Assembly (NCBI GenBank): GCA_009760855.2
Contig: WPIO01000172.1
Span: forward strand, 154,001-218,000
Length of the DNA stretch: 64,000 nt
From: Cristatella mucedo
Taxonomy: Eukaryota > Bryozoa > Phylactolaemata > Cristatellidae
Direction: 5' to 3'
The translations under genes were made by a program, and so were the position numbers. The notes under the pieces were generated by a model, which had not been told where the DNA came from, made no database searches, and saw only the letters and a program-made list of their open reading frames with translations. Positions 22,970 through 34,326 of the stretch are shown in pieces (position 1 is the first letter of the stretch; each line of letters begins with the position of its first letter).

Positions 22970-23760
22970 ATAATAATTATAATAATTCACTTGATAAAGC
23001 GCCCTCAGAGAACTTAATCTCTCTCTAGGCGCTTTACGTTTGCTGGAAAGTGAAATGCAATGGAATGGTAAGTAAAATCATGCTTGAAAAATAAACGAAA
23101 TGAATAATATGGTTAGGGGTGACATGCACAGGGTCAGCATGCAAATGTGGTTAGTGGCAGCATGCACAGTGTTAGCACGCATAAGCACATCAAGGACGAA
23201 TCACAGGGACCCACTAAATGCTGTCCTAAATAGGTGTGTTTTTAGGTTCCTTTTAAATGTGGTCAGGTCAGGGGATGTTCTGACGCAGGTCGGGAGGGAG
23301 TTCCAGGCTTTGAGAGAATATGAACTAAATGCACGGTCTGCAAAGGATTTAAGGTTTGCATGAGGTATTTATAGACTGTTGAATTCCGAAAAGCACGTGG
23401 TACGATGCTTGGCCTGATGGGGTAGTATATCTGACAGATAGGCTGGAGCCATTAAATGAAGGGACCTAAAAGTGAGCGACAAAACCTTGAAGTCAATCCG
23501 TTGCTTGACTGGTAGCCAGTGCAGGCTGGCGAGAAGTGGAGTAATGTGGCCACTGCGACGCTCACGACAGACAAGCCTAGCTGCAGAGTTTTGCACCAGC
23601 TGCAATCGCCTGATCGCACATGCTGGTAGGCCAGTAAGCAGTGATTTGCAGAAGTCGAGACGGGATGTCACGGATGCATGGACCAACTTGGACGTGGTAT
23701 CTTTATCTAAACAAGCCCGAATTTTAGCAATGTTATAAAGCTGAAAATAGGCGGACTACG
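22970..23760 (-). mobile_element. L2-A copy, 3' half
   Basis: Antisense hairpin (22990-23045), 3'UTR and C-terminal RT region; the frame at 23369-23686 reads VTSRLDFCKSLLTGLP... with ARLVCRERRSGHITPLLASL. Little diverged from the 564-codon copy, so relatively young. Confidence 0.9.
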
Positions 23761-24009
23761 CTTCTACTCTACTACACTCTACACTTCCGAACCTCCAACA
23801 ACTCTGTCTAAGCTGAAGATTCACCTCCTTAAATAGCTTGGGCTGCCATTGCCCACCATTGAGCAGCGTTGAAGCCCTGTCCACGTACAAAGCATCTTCG
23901 CTTATGTGTAAAAGCATACATCGTCATGAAAATCGTAACTCTAAATCTGACTAAACGCCTATCAGCAAAGCTAAAAGTAGCCCTATCATTAGCCTAAAGC
24001 ATGAGCCTG

Positions 24010-24695
24010 ATTATAATAATAGTAACAATAATAATGTACTTGATAAAGCCCCCTCAGATAAATCAATCTCTCTCTAAGCGCTTTACATTTGCTGCAAAAG
24101 GAAATGCCATTGAATGGTGAGTAATATCATGCTTGATAAACTTAAAAAATGAATAACATGGTTAGGGCTGATATGCACAGGCTCAGCATGCAAATGTGGT
24201 TAGTCGCAGCATGCACAGTGTCAGCACACATAAGCACGTAAAAAGACGAATCACAGGGACCCACTAAATGCTGTCCTAAATAGGTGTTTTTAAGTTTTTT
24301 TTAAATGTGGTCAAGTCAGTTGATGTTCTGACGCAAGTCGGGAGGGAGTTCCAGGCTTTGGGAGCATACGAATTAAATGCACGGTCTCCAAGGGATTTGA
24401 GGTTTGTACCAGGTATTTGTAGACGGTTGGATTCTGAAAAGCGGGCGGTACGATGCTTAGCCTGATGGGGGAGTAGATCTGAGAGTTAGGCTGGAGCCAA
24501 AGAATGAGGTGACGTAAAAGTGAGCGACAAAACCTTGAAGTCAATCTGTTGCTTGACTGGTAGCCAGTTCAGGTCGGCGAGAAGTGGTGTAATGTGGCAA
24601 CTGCGACACTCACGACAGACAAGCCTAGCTGCAGAGTTTTGCACCAGCTGCAATCGCCTGATCGCACATGCCGGTACGCCAGTAATCTCTTCAAA
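24010..24695 (-). mobile_element. L2-A copy, 3' half
   Basis: Antisense ATT-like repeat, hairpin (24030-24095), UTR and C-terminal region, truncated at the TGLPACAIRR block. Confidence 0.88.
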
Positions 24696-25009
24696 GCTAA
24701 AAATCTAAAACCAATTAAATACTTAAAGTAAAACATATATATGCCTAGTAGGTTATAAGAGATAGTTCGTTAGTGGCCCACCTTGGTTTAAATTAAAAGA
24801 GGGCCCCTCGTCCTAGGTGTCGCTGATCCCAAGGACGAGACGTTTTTGGCCGGGACGCTGCTACAACTTTAACCCCAGCTTTCTAGTTTGGTTCACCTTG
24901 TTGCAACATAGTATTCTATCACGATTTAGTCTCAGATCTAAATGTGATTTTGAATACAGTCGGCTTTTTTTATTACCTTTTCATGTAGTCAGGCTTGAAA
25001 GGCCGTCTT

Positions 25010-25300
25010 CAATGTAACGTAACGCATCTGCTTTTGCAATTCCACAAAGCCTCAAAGACTGTTTGGGTGTTAGGCTGGAGAGTTTCATATAGCTCACTCA
25101 CAGCCTAAGCGGCTTTCGGTACGCCAAAATTAGAAACAGACTTCGTCTCTCGACGCAGAGGGAAAGTAGGAAGCATAGCTGAGTAATGAGAACAGTTGAG
25201 ATACTGAGTAAAACGGAAATACAGAAGCCAGAATGGTTGGAACGGATTTGCCTTCGCCAGCAGCAGGAGAGTAGTTGTCAGCATCTCCACAGCAAAAGCT
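25010..25300 (-). mobile_element. L2-B variant, 3' end
   Basis: Antisense C-terminal codons and UTR (reverse: GTACCGAAAGCCGCTTAGGC, CTCTCCAGCCTAACACCC) preceded by a TAACG-type terminal repeat (25014-25026). Confidence 0.7.
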
Positions 25301-25304
25301 TTTT

Positions 25305-25940
25305 TTGCACCGGGTCAGTACGCTCACATGATTAGTGGAAGCATGCACAGGGTCGCCATGCATAAGCACGTAAAGGACATATCATAAGGACCCACTAAAT
25401 GAAGAGATAAGTGGTTGCGATAAATACGATATAAACAATAAATAAATAATAATAAATACTCGATGCATTTTCAGTTTTTTAATGTGGTCGAGTCAGGGAA
25501 TTTCATGACGCTAGTCGGAAGTGAGTTTCACCCTTTGGAAGCAAACGAACAAAAACACGGCCTCCGAAGAGTTGAGACTCATACATACAAGGTACACGAT
25601 TAGATTCAGAAAAGGGAGTGGTGCTATGTATAGCTTGGTGCGGAGGTAGATTGGATAGGTTGGCTAGAGCCAAAGAATGGAGAGACCTAAAAGTGAGTGA
25701 CACAATATTTGAAGTCGATGCGTTGCTTGACTGGGAGCAGGTTTAGGTCGGAGAGAATTGATGCTAGGTGCCGAGCGTTGCACATGCTGTAAGCTCCTGA
25801 TTGCACAAGCCGATAGATCAGCAAGGAGTGAGTTACAGAAGTCAAAACGGGACGTCACAAAGTTAGATTTGGTATTCCTGGCTAAACAAGCCCGGATTTG
25901 AGTGATTTCATATAGCTGAAAGTAGCCATTCACCAATTTC
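25305..25940 (-). mobile_element. L2-A copy, diverged
   Basis: Antisense 3'UTR and C-terminal region with many frameshifts; AAATAAATAATAATAAAT (25440-25456) is inserted inside it. Frames at 25503-25703 and 25664-25936 are parts of this copy. Confidence 0.75.
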
Positions 25941-26599
25941 GCCTACAGATACGGTAAAAGATGGGAGTTACTTTACCAAGATATACTTTCCTGATTAGCT
26001 ATTACTGACCTGGAGCACTTCTGACTCATCAACGGATACAGATTAGAGTTCTCATAGTGTCCCACAAGGCTATCTACGGCTTAGCTCTCTCATAACTTTC
26101 TGAACTGCTCTGCAAGTTTGAGCATCGTCATGCCATCACGTTCTCTCTGCAGAAGAAGTAAGCTGTTCCATTTCGTTCCTTAAAAAAACTGTTTGCAACA
26201 GGTTCGGGAGAGTTTAAAAAGACCAGAGATTTCATGGACTCTCTGATTTGTATGGTGTCTTGGCAAGTTAACGCTAAGATACAGTCATGCATTCCTGGCA
26301 AGTACTGGTTTCGTGAGTTAAAATTGAAACTGTTTGAGCGTGAACGCAACTGCTACTTCAATAAACGGCTGTTCTTAACATTTATGGAACAGTAACTATT
26401 GCAAACTAATTCTCTAAAACCTTGTTCTGTAATTGTTTTACGGTGCCTCTCTTAAAATATTAACCACACTAGGCACTTATAGCAACTTGACATTACAACG
26501 TGTTCTGACACAGCCCGAGAATATATGCTTGTCAGAGAAATCTCCAGTAAAAAATCTCTGCCTTTTGTTTTTCTGACTCTCAGCCTGTTCGTTTTGTAG
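25941..26599. other. Intron upstream of CARD exon
   Basis: No recognised repeat or exon. It ends in the strong acceptor CTGTTCGTTTTGTAG at 26585-26599. Confidence 0.4.
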
Positions 26600-26731
26600 G
26601 ACCAGCTCACAAAGGCAAAAAAACGTTCTAAACTCTTGGAATACTTACGAGCGAAGGACGAAAAGGGAGCTAAGAAATTCGTTGAAGCTCTTCGGAACTA
26701 TGATGTAAATGAACTTGCGGATCAGATTGAG
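26600..26731 (+). CDS. CARD-1, second-half exon
   Basis: This is a 132-bp exon, phase 0 at both ends, with textbook borders (TTCGTTTTGTAG before, GAG|GTGAGT after). The 44 codons (DQLTKAKKRSKLLEYLRAKD, GAKKFVEALRNY, ELADQIE) have the back half of a CARD: basic turn, helix with LLEYL, Lys/Gly turn, then the F..AL helix. Joined in phase to 21442-21608 it gives about 94 residues, the normal CARD length. The 5-kb intron between them carries six LINE pieces. Death-fold relatives (DED, pyrin) cannot be excluded by eye, but the turn between helices 5 and 6 is CARD-like. Confidence 0.78.
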
Positions 26732-27257
26732 GTGAGTGAGCTGAAGTAATGAGTTTCCGTTTGTCGATGTCATGTGATTTTTCAGCGATTGATCACTCGT
26801 GAGTCTCTAGTGAGCTAAACCAGGTGATTTTAGGACTCGTGATTGTCGGTGTTTCTAAAATGATTGAGCCTACCTAAGTCGCTTTAGAGTTAGCTCTTAT
26901 TATTATGCGGCGATCGGTTCCATCTGCAGCTCCAGTAAGTAATCATAGACTAGTCCGGCTGATTCAACTGTAAATGCTCCCATGTGAGCCCAGCTAACTA
27001 TCTGGTGTATCTGCAATAACTAAGCTCAGATGCATGTTCAGTTAGTGAGCCCAGGTGAGTGTCTATACCAGCATGACAATAAATTTTCCCACATGCTTAG
27101 TGCCAAGCACCTTAATTCATTTTTAAAGAAAAGTGTAATAATACGCTTGCTTAGCACCTTCAAATGAAATTCTCCATTCAAAACTTAATAACTCGACATG
27201 AGAGGATCGATACATTTGTGTTACTTGCACGGTCGTAATCAAACGTTCAAAAGCGAA
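26732..27257. other. Intron, nothing recognised
   Basis: No repeat or exon seen. Confidence 0.4.
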
Positions 27258-27479
27258 CAAGTATGACCATCGTGCTAAACTAGGCATGGTACTTATAGCT
27301 ATCGGCTGGGATGATCGCCGGCAAGGAAACTGTTTTTAATCACGGCCAGGGGCACAGGCAAAGTGCACCTGAACAAAAACTAAGCACGTTGACCACGGCA
27401 AAGAGATACTTGCCAGAATACATGTGCTTTTTGCTGCAACTAAAATGATGCCGGGTCAGTGCAGGCAGGGATCAAAGTT

Positions 27480-28115
27480 AGAAGCTAGCTCAATTTTGTC
27501 GCTTTAGACTTGTTGTAAGCTCGATTAGCAAAGATTTCAAATGAGTTCGGAAGGCAGAACGAGGGATTACTGAGTGAATAGATTCTAAGGATCTGGTGGC
27601 GCACAGTTGAAGAGATAAGAGGTCGGATACATAGGCTGGTGGAAGTCGGTTAAATGAATTGTAGGTTGGATGCATTATCTCGAACTGAATCCTATCCTTG
27701 ATTATAAGCCACTAACGCCCAGCCATAAGGTTTTCTTATCAAAAGTTTATAGAGAAACAGAGCTCTGGAATATGCAAAAGAATTTGCAGTTATCAACCAT
27801 TACTTCCAAGTTCAGAAGTGTTACCAGCCGATTGATTATGCCGTAGCACCATGCATAATGATTATTCCGAACGCACTCTGCTTGTGGTAGTAGGTCACTG
27901 ATAACTTGTAAATTTGCTCTTTTTCCAGAACAGCGTGAAGGCCGAAGGAGGCTTGAGCAGTAATGTGAAAACATCTGAAGGTGAGTGACAGAAACTTGTT
28001 GTTAATATGCTGCTTAAAGACGAACCAGTAGGCATGGGTAATTCGTGGCGTTATGTGGCAGTTGCGAAGTTTGCTGCAGATAAGCCTAGCGTCAGAGTGG
28101 TGTCCCACGTGTAAG
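27480..28115 (-). mobile_element. LINE C-terminal fragments
   Basis: The antisense frame at 27490-27675 (RLPPAYVSDLL, RSAFRTHLKSLL) resembles the C-terminal tail of CR1/L2 proteins but of a family different from L2-A and L2-B. 27965-28115 is a decayed L2-A piece (RNCHITPRITHAYW, FLSLTFRCFH). Confidence 0.5.
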
Positions 28116-28384
28116 CACCTATACCAAAAGAAGGAGGATCTGCCAGTCGTGACTAAGTGAATTCGCAAATTTATGGAGCTACATGGCTGTTTCGTCGTTC
28201 TCCCAGCTGGCTTGAAGTTTTGGAATCGTTCGTAACTGGACGTCGGCAGACATATTTAAGGAGCTCGTGCAATCTTCCATTTTGAAGTGATTTTAAGGAA
28301 GAACACTCAAAGCACCCGGCCATAATCAACAAGACAGATTTTGCTTAGTCACCATACAATCTTAGCACTTGCTGGTCGTGACTT

Positions 28385-28510
28385 ATATTTGACATATATA
28401 TGTATATATTAATACATATGTAGGTATATTTCTAGGTATATTTGGGATATATATATTTATACGTATATATATATATATGTATATATGTATATATATATAT
28501 ATATATATAT

Positions 28511-28541
<31 letters not shown>

Positions 28542-28550
28542 TACGTATAT
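28385..28550 (+). repeat. TA / ATTT microsatellite
   Basis: Imperfect (TATA)n with TATG units, then seven or eight TTTA units (28509-28542). Confidence 0.9.
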
Positions 28551-28669
28551 TTGACATATCTATTTTGCAAGTCCTTTTGATCCACATCTCAGAGGAGCCA
28601 GTAGTGGGTTTCTGCTGCACCGTAATTTTGGGTGCCTGTCGGTTCAAGCGCCGAGAAAGCCTTTAGCAG

Positions 28670-29050
28670 AAAAACCTCAAATCTTTTGGAGACCGCGAAT
28701 TTAGCTCGTATGCTCCGAAAGCCTGGAACTCACTCCCGACTTGCATCAGAACATCCCCTGACTTGACCACATTTAAAAAGAACTTAAAAACACCTATTTA
28801 GGACAGCATTTAGTGGGTCCCTGTGATTCATCCTTGATGTGCTTATGCGTGCTGACACTGTGCATGCTGCCACTAACCGCACTTGCAGGCTGACCCTGTG
28901 CATGTCGCCCCTAACCGAGTTATTCATGTTGTTTATCAAGCATGATATTATTCACCATTCAATCGCGTTTCCCTTTGCAGCAAATGTAAAGCGCCTAGAA
29001 AGAGATTGAGTTATATGATGGCACTTTATCAAGTGCATTATTATTATTAT
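28670..29050 (+). mobile_element. L2-A 3' end
   Basis: Sense C-terminal codons (KPQIFWRPRI / SSYAPKAWNSLP region), UTR and hairpin (28991-29033, one stem side mutated) with ATT repeats. It is inserted within repeat R1. Confidence 0.8.
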
Positions 29051-29564
29051 TCTATTGTTATAGATTGCATTGAAATGCTACGGAGTGTGCTGGTAAAAGT
29101 TACTTTTACGGTTTGGCAATACATATTAATTATGTTTTCATAGAATTCTCAGAGAACTTAATCCCAATCAATGCACTCTGCATAGACCGTAATATGATTG
29201 AATAGTGCCTTAAGAGAACTGAATATCTGTCTAGGCACTTGGCAGGTACAGTAAAAGTAGTGTTATCTGATTCCAATGTAACCAAGAATAATATGACTTA
29301 AGATAGCATAAACATAGTAAGTTGATTTAATTTTCATTTAGGTTGAGAAATTTGAAATTTTGGCATGACTTTTATTTCGGAAGACTAAACTTCAAAAACG
29401 GTTGGAAGAAAGAGCACATGCAGCACTTATTTTAGGCCTAGTGGCCGAAAGCTCATCTAATGGAAGTGGTACATAAATTTGCCGTCGGTCATAGTCCGAA
29501 TATGGATTAAGATGGTAGCCCGAGGTAGACGATCTTAAATTACTAAAGCGATTACTAAAGCGGG

Positions 29565-29720
29565 CTCAAAGACGTTTATTCACACGGACGCCACAACGGG
29601 CCAGTATGCGACTGCCCGCCGAGCGTCCTCGACCTAACTTCAAATTACTTAAGTGGGCTCAAAGACGTTTATTCGCATGGACGCCGCAGGAGGCCAGTAC
29701 GCGACTGCCTGTCTTCGACC
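29565..29720 (+). repeat. Tandem duplication of ~85 bp
   Basis: GGGCTCAAAGACGTTTATTC occurs at about 29568 and 29656, each followed by a Cys-free coding-like block (GGACGCC-CA, GCCAGTA-GCGACTGCC). The frame at 29606-29887 runs through the second unit. Possibly part of a LINE 5' region; no domain recognised. Confidence 0.5.
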
Positions 29721-29929
29721 TAACTCCCCAGGCCATAGCCGCCCGTTACTTGCATAGCGCTGCCATAAATCGCAACAGCCTAAAATCCAACAACAGTATC
29801 ATAATCTCAAAAGAACCACATGCTGCATGGAAAGCACGAGACCTGTCACCTGTTAAGTCCCACAAGAGCCCATCGTTGGTCACTTAATCTTCTCAAGGTA
29901 TACTTAACCTAAGGGAAAATATTCTAGGT

Positions 29930-30335
29930 CTATATAATAGGCTGTCAGTTTAGTTCTGACGGTTACCAGCTTTACCTGTCATATAAACAATCAGAATGTA
30001 CTTCAGTAACGGACGGACTGAAGAATTGCCTTGCAGTCATTCAATGGTGGATGTTGGAAATTTTCCTTTGACTAAACGGTGATAAAACACAGCTGCTGCT
30101 CATAGGACACCCCAAACATAAGGCTGTGCAAAAAGAATTTGTTCTGATAACAGGCGATGCTGTTGTATCACTCACCAGGTGCTCGGATTTAGGCTGCGTC
30201 GTGGACAGGTGTCTACGTTGTGAAAGCTACCCTAAGAAGACTGCATCGGCTGCTAGCCACTTCGTTCGAATCCGCATCCAAGGATAGAAACTGTCTTAAA
30301 GGTAGCTTGCTAGAAATTTAACTAGCTTCATGTAA
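29930..30335 (+). mobile_element. L2-B variant, RT fragment
   Basis: Sense sequence from YQLYLS (just after the YADD block) through LNGDKTQLLLIGHPKHKA to ASAASHFVRI, with several stops; clearly more diverged than the other L2-B copies. Confidence 0.65.
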
Positions 30336-30489
30336 TGGCTTTTTAGATAGCGGATGAAGCTGCGGCTGTGGGTCAAAGCAGATAGCTTTGGTGCTCGGTC
30401 TCCACGAGCCAGGTGTTGCCTTTGAATATTGCAGTGGAACTTTCTGTAATGCCTTCTCTTAATTCACTTGCTGCATGAATTGATGACAC

Positions 30490-31490
30490 CTGCACATGGA
30501 TAGCAGCAAATTTTCTAAAACTAAACGATGATAAAAATAACTTACTAGTTAAGGCAAACCCAGTGTCATTCGGAAATTGGAAAGGCTATCGCTCAAAATT
30601 GGCTCTGCCAGCATATCTCCTGTTGAATCAGCTCGAAATCTAGGTGTCATATTCCAAAGCGACCTCTCGTTAGACGACCATATCAGCTCCACACTCAAAT
30701 CTGCCTATTTTCAGATACATAACATTGCTAAATTTGGTCTTGTTTAGATAATGATACCACGTCTAAGTTGGTCCATGCATTCGTGATATCTCGTCTTGAC
30801 TTTTGTAACACACTGCTTGCTGGCCGACCGGCATGTGCAATCCTGCGATCGCAGCTGGTGCAAAACTCTGCAGCTAGGCTTGTCTGTCGTGAACGTCGCA
30901 GTTGCCACAGCACACGACTTCTCGCCGACCTGCACAGGCTCCCAGTCAAGCGACACATCGACTTCAAAGTTTTGTCGCTCACTTTTAGGTCACTGCATTC
31001 TTCCGCTCCAGCCAATCTCTCAGATCTACTCCCTCACCAGGCCAAGCATCTTACCACCTGCTTTTCGGAATCTCGGTTTACCAATACCTCGTACAAACCT
31101 CAAATCCTTTGGGGACCGCTCATTTAGCTCGTATGCTCCGAAAGCCTGGAACTCACTCCCGACTTGCATCAGAACATCCCCTGACTTGACCACATTTTAA
31201 AAGAACTTAAAAACACACCTATTTAGGACAGCATTTAGTGGGTCCCTGTGATTCGTCCTTGATGTGCTTATGCGTGCTGATACTGTGCATGCTGCCACTA
31301 ACCACATTTGCATGCTGACCCTTTGCATGTCACCCCTAACCCTTTTATTCATGTTGTTTATCAAGCATGATATTACTCAACACTCAATTGCGTTCCCCTT
31401 TGCAGCAAATGTAAAACACCTAGAAAGAGATTGAGTTCTCTGAGGGGAGGGCGCTGTATCAAGTGCATTTTTATTATTATTATTATCAGT
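30490..31490 (+). mobile_element. L2-A copy, 3' third
   Basis: Sense, from AANFLKLNDDK (30508) to hairpin and ATT repeats; the frame at 30768-31127 covers the C-terminal region. The tail hairpin carries an extra GGGAG. Confidence 0.88.
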
Positions 31491-31984
31491 TATAATACAG
31501 CCATCAATGCTCTTTTGCTTTTACATAAATGAGGCTTGCAAAACGCTTGCATTTTTCACGACAGCTATAATGAAAGCTGTAAAGATGACATTTGAAAATT
31601 CTTTGAATAGGAATATGAAGCCCATGTAATGAAAATAAATCGATATGTGAAAGCTCCGTACAACTGAATCTCATTGGGTGATGTACTGGAGAGTTTGGCA
31701 AAGCAGCATAAAAGCCTTGGCAGGTTTAGGTAGGCATATGGTTACCAAAAGAATCCACCTCAATCCTATATAGAAGTAATTGGCATACCTAAATTAAAAT
31801 AGCAGTCGTTGAAGACAGTAATAAGAAAGTAGCCTGGAGTTTTCAGGCTGAGCCACAGTGGGCTGCAGGAAACTTTATTGCATAAGAGTTCTCGAAGTAA
31901 ATTTCATGTCCATGACCTGCAAAGAAATAGCTTCGCCGCCCTCACGGATACGAATCCAATTTATTCTCCCTAGATTAACTAATG

Positions 31985-32156
31985 GCAAAACAAGTCGTAA
32001 TATGCTAGGGCAGTTTGGCAACGTACTGGAAGCCAAGCCATGGCGGCCCTTATGGGTCAGCCTTAGAACTTTACTCTGTATTAATTCTTTAACCCAGAGC
32101 CCTAGCAGCTCATTCAGTGAAGGAGAAACAGAATGTGCGCCAAGCCTAACTTTCAT
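31985..32156 (-). mobile_element. L2-B fragment
   Basis: Antisense LNELLGLWVKELIQSKVLRL, THKGRHGLAS corresponds to EELGWLPVEQRIQSKVLTLTHKARHGLA of L2-B. It ends where the L2-A copy at 32157 begins. Confidence 0.6.
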
Positions 32157-34088
32157 AATAATAATAATAATATTGCACTTGATAAAGCGCCCTCAGAGAA
32201 CTTAATCTCTTTCTAGGCGCTTTACATTTGCTGCAAAGTGATACGCAATAGATTAGTAAGTAAAATCATGCTTGAAAAAACAAACAAAATGAATAACATG
32301 GTTAGGGGTTACATGCACTGGGTCAGCATGCAAATGTGGTTAGTGGCAGCATGAACAGTGTCAGCACGCATAAGCACATCGAGGACGAATCACAAGGACC
32401 CACTAAATGCTGTCCTAAATAGGTATGTTTTTAAGTTTCTTTTAAATGTGGTCAGGTCAGGGGATGTTCTGATGCAGGTCGGGAGGGAGTTCCAGGCTGT
32501 GGGAGCATACGAGCTAAATGCACGGTCTCCAAAGGATTTAAGGTTTGTACGAGGTATTTCTAGACTGTTGGATTCCGAAAAGCGAGTGGTACGATGCTTT
32601 GCCTGATGGGGTAGTATATCTGAAAGATAGGCTGGAGCCATAGAATGAAGAGACCTAAAAGTGAGCGACAAAACCTTGAAGTCAATCCGTTGCTTGACTG
32701 GTAACCAGTGCAGGTCGGCGAGAAGTGGAGTAATGTGGCAACTGCGATGCTCACGACAGACAAGCCTAGCTGCAGAGTTTTGCACCAGCTGCAATCGCCT
32801 GATCGCACATGCTGGTAGACCAGTAAGCAGTGAGTTGCAGAAGTCGAGACGAGATGTCACGAATGCATGGACCAACTTGGACGTGGTATCCTTATCTAAA
32901 CAAGCCCTAATTTTAGCAATGTTATGAAGCTGAAAATAGGCTGATTTGACTGTGGAGCTGATATGGTCGTCTAACGAGAGGTCGCTTTGGAATATGACAC
33001 CTAGATTTCGAACTGATGCAACTGAAGATATGCTGGCAGAGCCAATTTTGAAAGTCGGCCTTTCCAATTTCTGAATAACACTAGGTTTGCCCATAACTAG
33101 TAAGTTAGTTTTATCATCGTTTAGTTTTAGAAAATTTGCTGCCATCCATGATCGGATGTCATCAATGCATGCAGCAAGTGAGTTGAGAGAATTTGAGGTG
33201 CTCGAAGGCTGGGAGGGATCAAAGCAAAGGTACAACTGAGTGTCATCCGCATAGAAGTGAAAGCCTAGATTGTGCTTGGCAATCACATCAGCGTGAGGGA
33301 GAGTATAAACGGTGAAAAGGACCGGACCTAGCACAGAGCCCTGAGGTACTCCATATTTTAGAGGTACTTCAGATGATCTTTGTCCATTCACGTCAACACT
33401 CTGGAGTCTCCCACTGAGATAGGACCTGAACCACTGCAGAGCAGTGCCAGTGATGCCCAGGCGAGATGAGAGGCGCTCTAGAAGTACTTTGTGATCGATG
33501 GTATCAAAAGCTGCCGAAAGATCGAGCAAAACAAGAAGAGACACTCTGCCCATGTCTGCATTCCTAAGTAGGTCGTTGTATACCCGAAGCAATGCTGACT
33601 CTGTGGAGTGATTAGCTCTAAAGCCAGACTGGAACTTACTAGCAAGGTGTGAGGTTTCGATATACGAGTTCAGCTGGTCTGCCACGACCCGTTCCAGTGT
33701 CTTTGATAGGAATGGTAGAAGGGAGACTGAGCGGTAGTTGCTTAAGTTCTCTTGGTCTAGTGTAGCTTTCTTGAGAAGTGGCCTGACTACAGCTTTTTTG
33801 AAAGGTGCTGGGACCTGACCTGAGGCTAATGACATATTAATGATGTTGGTTATGCATGGCAGCAGCAGATCAATGCAACGTAGGAGCAGGACAGTGGGAA
33901 TAGGGTCCAGTGGACTTGTTGTCTTCTTTGATTGAGATACGAGCTTTAGGACTACATCACTAGTGACCTGTTTAAATGCAGACATTGAGGCGCAGCCAGG
34001 AACCGAGGAACAGCATTCTAGTGGGAATGTTGTCATCGCAGGGATGGATTCCCTGATCTTGTCTATCTTGGGCCAAACGTCCAAGCAC
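32157..34088 (-). mobile_element. L2-A copy with intact RT frame
   Basis: 5'-truncated L2-A, antisense: ATT repeat (32156-32172), hairpin (32178-32232), 3'UTR, then an uninterrupted RT frame. Sequence upstream of 34084 in its own direction has stops at once, so the endonuclease is absent. Confidence 0.93.
32390..34084 (-). CDS. L2-A reverse transcriptase, 564 codons
   Basis: The enzyme copies element RNA into DNA at the nicked target. In order: RPLLKKATLDQENLSNYR (about 101-118), LLPFLSKTLERV, GFRANHSTESALL, LDLSAAFDTIDH (188-198, first catalytic Asp), YGVPQGSVLGPVLF (244-257), FYADDTQLYL (YADD 278-281), NFLKLNDDKTNLLVMG, then a ~250-residue C-terminal region (FQSDLSLDDHISS, AARLVCREHRSCHI, KSFGDRAFSSYAP). 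The first codon shown is TTG because the 5' end is truncated; a natural start lay upstream. No frameshift or stop, the only such copy here. It lacks its endonuclease and so cannot move by itself. Confidence 0.93.
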   Translation of the reverse strand: MDVWPKIDKIRESIPAMTTFPLECCSSVPGCASMSAFKQVTSDVVLKLVSQSKKTTSPLDPIPTVLLLRCIDLLLPCITNIINMSLASGQVPAPFKKAVVRPLLKKATLDQENLSNYRSVSLLPFLSKTLERVVADQLNSYIETSHLASKFQSGFRANHSTESALLRVYNDLLRNADMGRVSLLVLLDLSAAFDTIDHKVLLERLSSRLGITGTALQWFRSYLSGRLQSVDVNGQRSSEVPLKYGVPQGSVLGPVLFTVYTLPHADVIAKHNLGFHFYADDTQLYLCFDPSQPSSTSNSLNSLAACIDDIRSWMAANFLKLNDDKTNLLVMGKPSVIQKLERPTFKIGSASISSVASVRNLGVIFQSDLSLDDHISSTVKSAYFQLHNIAKIRACLDKDTTSKLVHAFVTSRLDFCNSLLTGLPACAIRRLQLVQNSAARLVCREHRSCHITPLLADLHWLPVKQRIDFKVLSLTFRSLHSMAPAYLSDILPHQAKHRTTRFSESNSLEIPRTNLKSFGDRAFSSYAPTAWNSLPTCIRTSPDLTTFKRNLKTYLFRTAFSGSL

Positions 34089-34326
34089 CATCATTATTAA
34101 CAAGAGCTACTGCCAGATTTCTATTAGGTGCCACGTAAGCTCCTGCGGCTGCAAATGGAACTTGAATTTGCCCCCTTACACCAAAAAAGAATCTCACAGT
34201 AAATAGCACAAATTTTGTTCTATTGGTACAGTAAAGGTTACTAGCTTGTTTGTAATCACGTCTGTTTCGGCTCTATTAGTTTGGTTCAACCCTAATGGGT
34301 ATGCTAACCTACCCAAATGGCTACAG

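Larger units (their letters stand above)
27258..29535 (+). repeat. Repeat R1, copy split by insertions
   Basis: Three collinear parts of R1 (27258-27335, 28125-28310, 29065-29535) match 9254-10033. They are separated by LINE fragments at 27480-28115 and by the microsatellite/L2-A block at 28385-29050, so this copy predates those insertions. Confidence 0.65.

Noticed and set aside
28442-28666. Frame rich in Tyr and Ile
   Set aside because: Translation of the TA/ATTT microsatellite.
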